DNA from: Alphaproteobacteria bacterium
GTDB taxonomy: Bacteria > Pseudomonadota > Alphaproteobacteria > UBA8366 > GCA-2717185
NCBI GenBank assembly: GCA_016764135.1
Contig: JAESSL010000144.1
Coordinates: 1 to 5,656, forward strand
Direction of reading: 5' to 3'
DNA: 5,656 bases
Positions within the stretch are counted from its first letter, which is position 1. Each line of letters begins with the position of its first letter. Of the stretch, positions 1-5,614 are shown piece after piece. The position numbers and the translations under genes are program-made. The notes beneath the pieces were generated by a model. The model made no database searches. It was not told the DNA's origin and saw only the letters and a list, made by a program, of their open reading frames with translations.

Positions 1-14
1 AGTAAAACACCGAC

Positions 15-1670
15 ATGACTGACCGGGCGCATATCGATAATACACGGCGCGTGGCTGTGGCGTCTTCGCCTCGGCGTGTGCGGCGGCGTCTGATTTCGCC
101 ACTTACCTGGCGCATTCTTGCGGTCAATATTCTGGCGCTGGCGATACCGGTTGTTGGCCTCCTTTATCTTGGCCCGTATCAGGACGGATTGTTGGAAGCC
201 GAGCTTGATGGGTTGCGACGCCAGTCGGACCTCTTCGCTGGCGCGTTGGGAGAAGGCGCCATCCGGATTCAACCCAACGGGTCGCAGGTGCTCGATGTTT
301 TGCACGCCCGCAATATGATCCGGCGATTGACTGCGGCGGCGCCCGTGCGCGCGCAGTTATTTCTGACCAACGGCGCTCTGATCGCCGACAGCCGGAATGT
401 CGGGGGGCGCGACCGCTTGGTGCAGATTTTTGAATTGTCGCCTCTCCGGGACGGCTCCCCTGCGGTTGAACGGTTTTTAATCATGCTCGACTGGCTGTTT
501 GACGCCTTTCAGGGTCCCCGCGATCTGGACACCTATCAGGAGAGCCAACGGCCCCATATAAGAGACTATCCCGAAGCCGTCGCTGCGCTGTCTGGCGAGG
601 TTACCGGCGTGGTGCGAGCGGATCGCGATGGCGGGTTTGTCTTGTCCGTCGCCATGCCCGTGCAGCGGTTTCATCAGGTGATCGGGGTCCTGATGGTGTC
701 TAAAAGCGGCGCCGAAGTGCACGCCGCCATTCGCGACGTGCGCCTTGTTGTGGTGGAGCTGTTTGGCATTGCTTTGGTCATCACGGTGTTACTGTCTTTA
801 TATCTGGCCCGCGCTATCGCCCGCCCGGTTCGGATGTTGGCGGCGGCGGCGGCGGGGGTTCCCGGCGCCGGGGGCGTGATTGAAATCCCCGACATGACCC
901 ATCGCGGCGATGAAATTGGCGATTTATCCGGCGCGTTGCGGGATATGACCAGCGCCTTGTCCTTGCGATTGGGCGCGATTGAGAGATTTGCCGCCGATGT
1001 CAGTCACGAAATCAAAAATCCCCTGACGTCGCTGCGCAGTGCGGTTGAAACAGCGGCGCGTATTACCGATCCGGCGCAGCAGAAGCAGTTGATGACTATT
1101 ATTCAGGAAGACGTTCAGCGGTTGGATCGGTTAATTTCTGATATTTCAGACTATTCACGGCTGGATTCAGAACTGAGCCGCGAATCAATGCAGCCTGTGG
1201 AAGTGGTCGGGTTGTTGCAAACGTTGGTCGATATACACAGCGTTGCGCATGACGAAGATTCAGACGCGCCACGTATGCATCTGAGTATCGACGGTGCGCC
1301 CGCCACGCTGGTGGCGCCGGGGCTGGAAGGCCGGTTGGTGCAGGTCTTCAGGAATTTAATTGCAAATGCGGAGAGCTTTTCACCGCCCGGCTCGACAATC
1401 GAAATTCATGTCGCGCGGCGAGGCGACTATGTTGAAACTACAATTTCAGATACCGGACCCGGCCTGCCTGAGGGAAAACTGGAAGCGGTGTTTGATCGAC
1501 TTTACAGTGAGCGGCCAGCCAGTGAAAAATTTGGCATGCATTCCGGCTTGGGTCTCTCTATTTCTCGGCAAATCATCAAAGCGCATGCGGGCGTAATCCG
1601 CACGGAGAACCGGCGGGGCGCCGACGGTGCGGTCATTGGCGCAAAATTTACGGTGAGGCTGCCGGCGTAG
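15..1670 (+). CDS. chvG: ChvG-type sensor histidine kinase (BvrS/ExoS family)
   Basis: Inner-membrane sensor kinase of the ChvG/ChvI envelope and acid-stress two-component system. It would autophosphorylate and pass phosphate to ChvI, whose gene is expected just upstream. Seen in the sequence (551 aa): a basic N-terminus, TM1 at about residues 34-53 (preceded by the family-like SPLTWRILAVN), a periplasmic domain of about 190 residues, TM2 at about 244-264, and HAMP at about 265-320 with the ChvG-like stretch DEIGDLSGALRDM. The H-box is FAADVSHEIKNPLTSLRSAV with phospho-acceptor His331. The ATPase domain has an N-box (Asn447, Asn451), a G1 box DTGPGLP at 479-485 and a G2 box GLGLSISRQI starting at 511; DRLYSERPASEKFG is typical of ChvG. 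An in-frame TAA at 3-5 makes the ATG at 15 the first possible ATG start. Five consecutive GCG alanine codons (840-854) sit in the HAMP region. Confidence is high because the motif set and the neighbouring hprK/EIIA/HPr genes agree. Confidence 0.95.
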   Translation: MTDRAHIDNTRRVAVASSPRRVRRRLISPLTWRILAVNILALAIPVVGLLYLGPYQDGLLEAELDGLRRQSDLFAGALGEGAIRIQPNGSQVLDVLHARNMIRRLTAAAPVRAQLFLTNGALIADSRNVGGRDRLVQIFELSPLRDGSPAVERFLIMLDWLFDAFQGPRDLDTYQESQRPHIRDYPEAVAALSGEVTGVVRADRDGGFVLSVAMPVQRFHQVIGVLMVSKSGAEVHAAIRDVRLVVVELFGIALVITVLLSLYLARAIARPVRMLAAAAAGVPGAGGVIEIPDMTHRGDEIGDLSGALRDMTSALSLRLGAIERFAADVSHEIKNPLTSLRSAVETAARITDPAQQKQLMTIIQEDVQRLDRLISDISDYSRLDSELSRESMQPVEVVGLLQTLVDIHSVAHDEDSDAPRMHLSIDGAPATLVAPGLEGRLVQVFRNLIANAESFSPPGSTIEIHVARRGDYVETTISDTGPGLPEGKLEAVFDRLYSERPASEKFGMHSGLGLSISRQIIKAHAGVIRTENRRGADGAVIGAKFTVRLPA

Positions 1671-1802
1671 GTTGTCGGTGTCTTGGCATGTATTTCCAGC
1701 GATGGCGTCGAGCGCTTTTGTTTGATAGTTAGTGTATGGTGAGCGAACCTGGATGGGCTGGGATGAACGCGCCCTGACGACGACCGCATTGGATGAAGTT
1801 TT
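1671..1802. other. chvG-dcd intergenic gap, no clear signal
   Basis: This is the longest non-coding stretch in the window (132 bases). A weak 4-bp AGCG/CGCT hairpin (1698-1716) runs into TTTTGTTT and could be a poor terminator for chvG, but the stem is too short to rely on. I could not find a -35/-10 pair with good spacing. GGATGAA occurs twice (1761-1767 and 1791-1797); the second copy is the only ribosome-binding-like sequence ahead of the next gene. The gap length alone suggests that the downstream dcd-hprK-rapZ-EIIA-HPr-EI block may have its own promoter here. Confidence 0.3.
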
Positions 1803-2948
1803 ATGCCTGAAAGCAATCTTGATGCGCCGGTTCGGCACAGGACGGGGATATTACCGTCGCAGGCTATTCGCGCGCTTATAAAGACGGGTGAAATTACCGC
1901 TGAAACGCCGATTGAAGACGAACAGATTCAACCCGCCAGCCTCGACCTTCGACTCGGCAATATAGCGTACAGGGTTCAGGCCAGTTTTTTGCCAGGGCCC
2001 CATGAAACCGTGGCGGGGAAACTGGAAAGATTAAGCCTCCATCAACTGGATTTGTCCGACGGTGCGGTGCTTGAAAAGGGGTGTGTTTATGTAGCGCCGC
2101 TGCTGGAAGGACTCTCGTTAAGTCCGGGTATATCCGGCATCGCCAACCCGAAAAGCTCTACGGGTCGGTTGGATATCTTTACCCGTCTCATTACCGATAA
2201 TGGCGCCGAATTCGACCGGGTGCGTAGTGGGTATGACGGTCCCCTTTATGCGGAAATTTCGCCGCGAACCTTTAGCGTGATCGTGCGCACTGGCTCGCGA
2301 TTAAGCCAACTGCGCCTGAAGCGCGGCAATTTCACCTACAGCGATCAGGCCTTGCGACGGTTGAACGAAGAAGCGCAGTTGATTGAATCTGCGGCCGACA
2401 GCGCCGCGCCCGACAATATCAAGGAGGGCATTCCGTTCACCGTTGACCTTCAGGGCGATCCCGAAACGGGGTTGATGGGGTTTCGCGCCCGCAAACACGC
2501 CGGGCTCATCGATCTGGATTGCAAAGATCATTATGATCCGCGGGATTTTTGGGAGCCTATTTACCGGAACCATGCGCCGGAGTTGATTCTGAATCCGGAT
2601 GATTTTTATATTCTGGCGTCGTCGGAATCCGTGACCGTGCCACCGGATCACGCAGCTGAAATGGTCGCCTACGACACGCTTGTCGGTGAATTTCGGGTAC
2701 ACTACGCCGGGTTTTTCGACCCCGGATTTGGCGACGACGCCAATGGCGGCGCCGGTAGCCGGGCGGTGTTGGAGGTTCGGTCCCATGATGTACCGTTCCT
2801 GATTGCGGATGGCCAAATTCTGGGACGCCTTGTGTATGAGCGGCTCACCCAACGGCCAGACCGGATCTATGGCGGCTCGATTGGCTCCACCTATCAGCGT
2901 CAGGGATTGAAATTGGGGAAACAGTTCAAGCCCTGGATATCACGCTGA
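1803..2948 (+). CDS. dcd: 2'-deoxycytidine 5'-triphosphate deaminase, two-domain alphaproteobacterial type
   Basis: Cytosolic enzyme expected to deaminate dCTP to dUTP, feeding dUMP and dTTP synthesis. At 381 aa it is about twice the length of E. coli Dcd (about 193 aa) and matches the long DCD family (Pfam DCD_N type) of alphaproteobacteria. The first dUTPase-like half has QIQPASLDLRLG at 41-52, NPKSSTGRLD at 115-124 (equivalent to the RSSLAR active-site motif, with Ser118, Ser119 and Arg122), and GPLYAEISPRTF with Glu151 at the position of the catalytic Glu. The second half, about 258-375, has SSESVTVPPDH, HYAGFFDPGFG (FFDPGFG at 304-310) and VLEVRSHDVPF. A TGA at 1794-1796 in the same frame makes the ATG at 1803 the earliest possible start; the upstream GGATGAA is a weak ribosome-binding site. 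The stop overlaps the hprK start (TGATG), so the two are very likely cotranscribed. Nucleotide metabolism is an unexpected theme between chvG and hprK. The assignment to the deaminase family is strong. Whether it also hydrolyses dUTP, as some archaeal homologues do, cannot be told from sequence. Confidence 0.93.
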   Translation: MPESNLDAPVRHRTGILPSQAIRALIKTGEITAETPIEDEQIQPASLDLRLGNIAYRVQASFLPGPHETVAGKLERLSLHQLDLSDGAVLEKGCVYVAPLLEGLSLSPGISGIANPKSSTGRLDIFTRLITDNGAEFDRVRSGYDGPLYAEISPRTFSVIVRTGSRLSQLRLKRGNFTYSDQALRRLNEEAQLIESAADSAAPDNIKEGIPFTVDLQGDPETGLMGFRARKHAGLIDLDCKDHYDPRDFWEPIYRNHAPELILNPDDFYILASSESVTVPPDHAAEMVAYDTLVGEFRVHYAGFFDPGFGDDANGGAGSRAVLEVRSHDVPFLIADGQILGRLVYERLTQRPDRIYGGSIGSTYQRQGLKLGKQFKPWISR

Positions 2949-2950
2949 TG
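2946..2950 (+). promoter_or_regulatory. TGATG stop-start overlap coupling dcd to hprK
   Basis: The TGA of dcd (2946-2948) shares its A with the ATG of hprK (2948-2950). No strong ribosome-binding site precedes the hprK ATG, so its translation probably depends on ribosomes finishing dcd. This is the main evidence that the deaminase belongs to the PTS gene block rather than merely being adjacent to it. Confidence 0.75.
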
Positions 2951-3433
2951 CCGGATGCGCCGCAAAAGAACAAAGGGATACGCGGCGCGATTGACGAAAC
3001 AATACACGGCACGACGATCGAACTGGACGGTGTTGGCGTTTTGCTGCGGGGGCCGCCCGGCAGCGGCAAATCCGATCTGGCGTTGCGGTTGCTGGATGGC
3101 GGCGCGCGTCTGGTCGCCGACGACCGGACCGTGTTACGGCGCGTAAACGATGAGCTGAACGCGAGCGCGCCTCCGGAACTGCAGGGTAAGATAGAAGTGC
3201 GGGGGCTTGGAATCGTCACCCTGCCGAGGATAAAAACAGTCCCGTCGGCAGGCGTTGTACTGGTCGTCGATCTGGCGCCGTCTCGGGATGCTGTGGCCCG
3301 AATGCCCGATGTGAGGACCGTTGAACTGGACGGCGTCGTGGTCCGTCGATTGCTGCTTTGGGCGTTTGAGCCATCCGCCGCCGCTAAGGTCCGGCTTGCG
3401 ATTCGGACAAAACCAGAGAATATAGATGCATAG
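2948..3433 (+). CDS. hprK: HPr kinase/phosphorylase, short alphaproteobacterial form
   Basis: Cytosolic enzyme that phosphorylates and dephosphorylates the regulatory serine of HPr, here probably Ser47 of the HPr encoded at 4852. The 161-aa protein corresponds to only the C-terminal catalytic domain of the roughly 310-aa Firmicutes enzyme, which is normal for alphaproteobacteria. Visible motifs are TIHG with His20 (the conserved His before the P-loop), the Walker A sequence GPPGSGKSD at 35-43 with Lys41, LVADD with Asp58-Asp59, and the family signature IEVRGLGIVTLP at about 82-93 with Glu83. The start at 2948 overlaps the dcd stop and keeps His20 in place. It ends in TAG, 21 bases before rapZ. 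The catalytic residues I can recognise are all present, so it should be active. Confidence 0.95.
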   Translation: MPDAPQKNKGIRGAIDETIHGTTIELDGVGVLLRGPPGSGKSDLALRLLDGGARLVADDRTVLRRVNDELNASAPPELQGKIEVRGLGIVTLPRIKTVPSAGVVLVVDLAPSRDAVARMPDVRTVELDGVVVRRLLLWAFEPSAAAKVRLAIRTKPENIDA

Positions 3434-3440
3434 TCAACAG

Positions 3441-3444
3441 GGAG
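3441..3444 (+). promoter_or_regulatory. Ribosome-binding site for rapZ (GGAG)
   Basis: GGAG lies 10 bases before the GTG at 3455, in a purine-rich context (CAGGGAGCGGCAAAA). It supports the GTG start for rapZ, which also places the P-loop near the N-terminus as expected in this family. Confidence 0.6.
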
Positions 3445-3454
3445 CGGCAAAATC

Positions 3455-4363
3455 GTGACAGGCGAGACCAAGACGCCAAGGCGTGTCGTGATCGTAACCG
3501 GAATGTCGGGCGCGGGACGCACGACATCGCTGAAAATGCTTGAAGATTTAGGCTACGAAGCCGTTGATAATCTGCCGTTATCCATGATGGCGACGTTGTT
3601 GAGCGTCGAGGCTGCAAGCTCGGGTCAACGACCCTTGGCCATGGGCGTTGATGTTCGCAATCGGGACTTTGGCGTGGATGCCTTTCTGGACGCGTTGGAC
3701 CGGTTAGAGTCGGATCAGGATGTTGATGTCCAGATGCTGTATCTGGATTGCGACGGCGAAACTCTGTTGCGGCGTTATACGGAAACCCGCCGCCGTCACC
3801 CTCTGGCGCTGGACCGGCCCGTGCCAGACGGCATTCGACTGGAGCGGAACTTACTGGCGCCATTGCGGGACCGAGCGGACGTTGTGATTGATACGTCGCA
3901 AAAGACGTTGTGGATCCTTAAAGAACGAATTGGCGAACAATTCGGGTTGGACCTGGGGCTGGGCTTGAGTGTGAACGTCACCTCGTTTTCCTATCGGCGG
4001 GGCGTTCCGCGAGAATCTGATCTGGTGTTTGATGTCCGGTTTCTCGCCAATCCGCATTATGACGATGCGCTTCGGCCCTTGACCGGTCAGGACAGCGGTG
4101 TGGGCGCCTACATTGCCGCCGATCCGGATTTTGACGTATTCCTGAAGTCCTTGACGACCATGCTTGGGATTTTATTACCGCGATATGAAGCGGAAGGGAA
4201 AAGTTACCTGACCATTGCGGTTGGCTGCACCGGAGGTCGTCATCGCTCTGTCTATACAGCAGAACGCCTTGTGGAATGGTTGCAAAATCAGGGGCGTCGG
4301 TATTTTTTGTATCATCGCGACATGGATGGGCAGGGTGGTCAAAATGGCCGAGACATGCTCTAG
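3455..4363 (+). CDS. rapZ: RapZ (YvcJ/YhbJ family) RNase adapter, nucleotide-binding fold
   Basis: Family members are P-loop proteins. In E. coli RapZ binds the sRNAs GlmY/GlmZ and guides RNase E to GlmZ, controlling GlmS and amino-sugar synthesis; the alphaproteobacterial target is not established from this sequence. The protein is 302 aa, close to the usual 280-300. Seen: Walker A-like GMSGAGRTT at 16-24, with Arg22 where Lys is usual; GYEAVDNLP at 33-41; YLDCD at 96-100; TRRRHPL at 111-117; SFSYRRGVPRESDLVFDVRF before the C-terminal domain; and GCTGGRHRSV at 257-266. A Gly/Gln-rich tail follows the YHRDMDG end. The GTG start is chosen because of the GGAG ribosome-binding site and the family-like N-terminus. 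It lies between hprK and the EIIA gene, consistent with the known clustering of rapZ with PTS-Ntr genes. It ends in TAG, leaving a 79-base gap before EIIA. Confidence 0.95.
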   Translation: MTGETKTPRRVVIVTGMSGAGRTTSLKMLEDLGYEAVDNLPLSMMATLLSVEAASSGQRPLAMGVDVRNRDFGVDAFLDALDRLESDQDVDVQMLYLDCDGETLLRRYTETRRRHPLALDRPVPDGIRLERNLLAPLRDRADVVIDTSQKTLWILKERIGEQFGLDLGLGLSVNVTSFSYRRGVPRESDLVFDVRFLANPHYDDALRPLTGQDSGVGAYIAADPDFDVFLKSLTTMLGILLPRYEAEGKSYLTIAVGCTGGRHRSVYTAERLVEWLQNQGRRYFLYHRDMDGQGGQNGRDML

Positions 4364-4376
4364 GTATACCTGAATT

Positions 4377-4403
4377 GCGTATGGACGATAAACGCGAATA
4401 CGC
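4377..4403 (+). repeat. Short inverted repeat GCGTAT/ATACGC in the rapZ-EIIA gap
   Basis: A perfect 6-bp inverted repeat (4377-4382 and 4398-4403) encloses a 15-base loop. The left arm contains the first two bases of the small-ORF ATG at 4381. No U-tract follows, so it is not an intrinsic terminator. It could be a weak translational control hairpin or an operator, or simply chance. Confidence 0.25.
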
Positions 4404-4443
4404 TTGGGATTTGGTTAAGCTGACGGCTGCGGGGTTTTCATAA
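4381..4443 (+). CDS. Possible 20-codon small ORF between rapZ and EIIA
   Basis: An ATG at 4381 opens a 20-residue frame (MDDKREYAWDLVKLTAAGFS) that ends in TAA at 4441-4443. The final A of that stop is also the first base of the EIIA ATG (TAATG). It fills most of the only sizeable gap in the otherwise packed hprK-to-EI block and starts 17 bases after the rapZ stop. I do not recognise the peptide. Points against it are the lack of a visible ribosome-binding site and the fact that an open run of 20 codons is common by chance. If translated, it may act as a coupling or leader peptide for EIIA rather than as a functional protein. Confidence 0.25.
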   Translation: MDDKREYAWDLVKLTAAGFS

Positions 4444-4850
4444 TGATTGGCGTTGTGCTGGTTACTCATGGCGATCTGGCGAAGGAATTCGTCGCTGCGC
4501 TCGAACATATTGTCGGCCCGCAGGAAGCGACGGCGGCGGTGTCGATCGGGCCTGACGACGATATGGAGTTGCGCCGTCAGGAAATCATTGAAAAAGTTGA
4601 CGCCGTGAACTCGGGCGACGGCGTGATTGTTCTGACGGATTTATTCGGCGGTACGCCATCCAATCTGGCGATTTCGATCATGGAGCAATCCAAGGTTGAG
4701 GTGATCGCCGGGGTTAATTTGCCGATGTTGGTTAAACTGGCCAGCGTTCGCAGCGCCATGGCGCTTGACGATGCGGCGGTGGCGGCGCAGGAAGCGGGCC
4801 AGAAATACATAAATCTCGCATCCAAGCTCCTGTCGAACCAGGTTAAGTGA
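4443..4850 (+). CDS. manX: PTS EIIA component, mannose family (ManX/PtsM type)
   Basis: Cytosolic phosphocarrier that accepts phosphate from HPr on His9. The 135-aa protein is the size of a stand-alone EIIA-Man domain. It begins MIGVVLVTHGDLA with the active-site His9, and has VLTDLFGGTPSNLA with Asp66, the residue that pairs with the active-site His in this fold, and GVNLPMLVKLA after it. There is no EIIB domain attached and no EIIB, EIIC or EIID gene in view, so it probably regulates other proteins rather than transporting sugar, as for the EIIA of other alphaproteobacterial chvG-hprK loci. The ATG overlaps the TAA of the small upstream frame, and the ribosome-binding site is weak. Its stop is one base before the HPr gene. 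Confidence 0.93.
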   Translation: MIGVVLVTHGDLAKEFVAALEHIVGPQEATAAVSIGPDDDMELRRQEIIEKVDAVNSGDGVIVLTDLFGGTPSNLAISIMEQSKVEVIAGVNLPMLVKLASVRSAMALDDAAVAAQEAGQKYINLASKLLSNQVK

Positions 4851-4851
4851 G

Positions 4852-5121
4852 ATGACGCTTGTCACGAATATGACAATTCTGAATCAACGCGGTCTGCACG
4901 CGCGCGCGGCGGCTAAATTCGTCAAAGTGGCCGGTGCGTTTGACGCGAATATTTCGGTTGAAAAAGACGGAGCCGATGTGTCCGGTGAATCGATCATGGG
5001 CTTGATGATGTTGGCGGCGTCAAAGGGAACCTGTATTCGCGTTACCGTGAATGGCCAGGACGAGACAACCGCCATGGCCGCGATTGAAGAGCTGGTAAAC
5101 GGTAAATTCAATGAATGCTAA
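4852..5121 (+). CDS. ptsH: Phosphocarrier protein HPr
   Basis: Small cytosolic phosphocarrier that takes phosphate from EI on a His and passes it to EIIA; HprK can phosphorylate a separate Ser. It is 89 aa, the usual length. The His site is NQRGLHARAAAKFVK with His16 and Arg18; Ala19 replaces the Pro found in the HARPA motif of enteric and Firmicutes HPr. The Ser site is GESIMGLMML with Ser47, the HprK target, so both control points are intact. Start at 4852: a later ATG (Met7) would leave only nine residues before His, fewer than usual. The gene starts one base after the EIIA stop, and its last 11 bases overlap the EI gene, so EIIA, HPr and EI are probably translated as a coupled set. Confidence 0.95.
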   Translation: MTLVTNMTILNQRGLHARAAAKFVKVAGAFDANISVEKDGADVSGESIMGLMMLAASKGTCIRVTVNGQDETTAMAAIEELVNGKFNEC

Positions 5122-5614
5122 GGGCGCTGGGACTGTAAAAAGCGCCCGCAAAGGCCGCTCTAAAAAGAAGGTTGCTGGCCTGAAAGAAGAGCGGGTTCTT
5201 GAAGGTCTGGGCGTTTCGCCCGGCATCGCTATCGGAACCCCTCATGTGACGGAATCCGGCGCGCCGACCGTGCCAGAATATTCCATTGATGAAACGCAGA
5301 TTGAATCTGAAAAATCCCGGTTCAAGGTCGCAGTCTCGCGATCCAGCAGGCAGATTCGCCGCCTGAAAAACCGTGCGTTGACGATGCATGGTTCAGCGGG
5401 CGAAGAGCTGGGCTATTTGCTGGACGCCTATCGGCACATGCTAACCGGCTCCCGACTGACCGAAGGCGTGGAACGGCGCATCGAAACGCTAAAAGTGAAC
5501 GCAGAAGCCGCTGTTCAGGCTGAAATTTCTAAAATAGCGCGGGGTTTTGCAAATTTACCGGACCCGTATATGGCCGCTCGGGCCAACGACATTCGCGAAG
5601 CCGGGGCGCGGTAG
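5111..5614 (+). CDS. ptsI: PTS enzyme I, N-terminal part; frame broken by in-frame TAG
   Basis: Enzyme I autophosphorylates from PEP and phosphorylates HPr. After a basic leader of about 28 residues (10 Lys/Arg), EGLGVSPGIAIGTPHV (31-46) is the classic EI start, and the EI-N helical domain follows through to DPYMAARANDIREAGAR. No GAF domain precedes it, so this is PtsI-like rather than PtsP. The frame stops at TAG 5612-5614 after 167 residues; complete EI proteins are about 570-600 aa. The stop falls before the phosphorylated His motif and before the PEP-binding domain, so this product alone could not be active EI. The bases after the TAG continue EI-like sequence in the same frame. A TAA at 5096-5098 in this frame, with no start codon between, makes the ATG at 5111 the first plausible start; it overlaps ptsH by 11 bases. 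The identity is certain; whether the gene is broken or the base is an error is open. Confidence 0.88.
   Translation: MNAKGAGTVKSARKGRSKKKVAGLKEERVLEGLGVSPGIAIGTPHVTESGAPTVPEYSIDETQIESEKSRFKVAVSRSSRQIRRLKNRALTMHGSAGEELGYLLDAYRHMLTGSRLTEGVERRIETLKVNAEAAVQAEISKIARGFANLPDPYMAARANDIREAGAR

Noticed and set aside
1698..1724. Hairpin plus T-rich run after chvG as an intrinsic terminator
   Set aside because: The stem is only about 4 bp with a mismatch next to it, and the T run is interrupted by G, so it is too weak to call.
1446..1838. Minus-strand frames covering the chvG-dcd gap
   Set aside because: Both open frames there overlap the conserved chvG ATPase domain and show no family resemblance; I see no ribosome-binding site or context for a divergent gene.
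2301..2852. 183-codon open frame on the minus strand inside dcd
   Set aside because: It lies entirely opposite well-conserved deaminase sequence, and its translation shows no recognisable domain.
2926..3522. 198-codon open frame on the minus strand across hprK
   Set aside because: It is antisense to hprK, which has a full set of family motifs; the translation is Ser/Arg/Pro-rich low-complexity sequence typical of a shadow frame in G+C-rich DNA.
4344..4373. Nine-codon ATG frame overlapping the end of rapZ
   Set aside because: It is very short, has no ribosome-binding site, overlaps the rapZ C-terminus and has no link to the next gene.
3978..4508. 176-codon minus-strand frame spanning the end of rapZ and the start of EIIA
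   Set aside because: It is antisense to conserved rapZ and EIIA motifs and has no recognisable domain; it merely spans the short gap.
5612..5614. TAG read as a recoded amino acid such as pyrrolysine
   Set aside because: chvG, hprK and rapZ all end at TAG at normal family lengths, and the interrupted position in EI expects an ordinary Leu, so a point change or sequence error is simpler.
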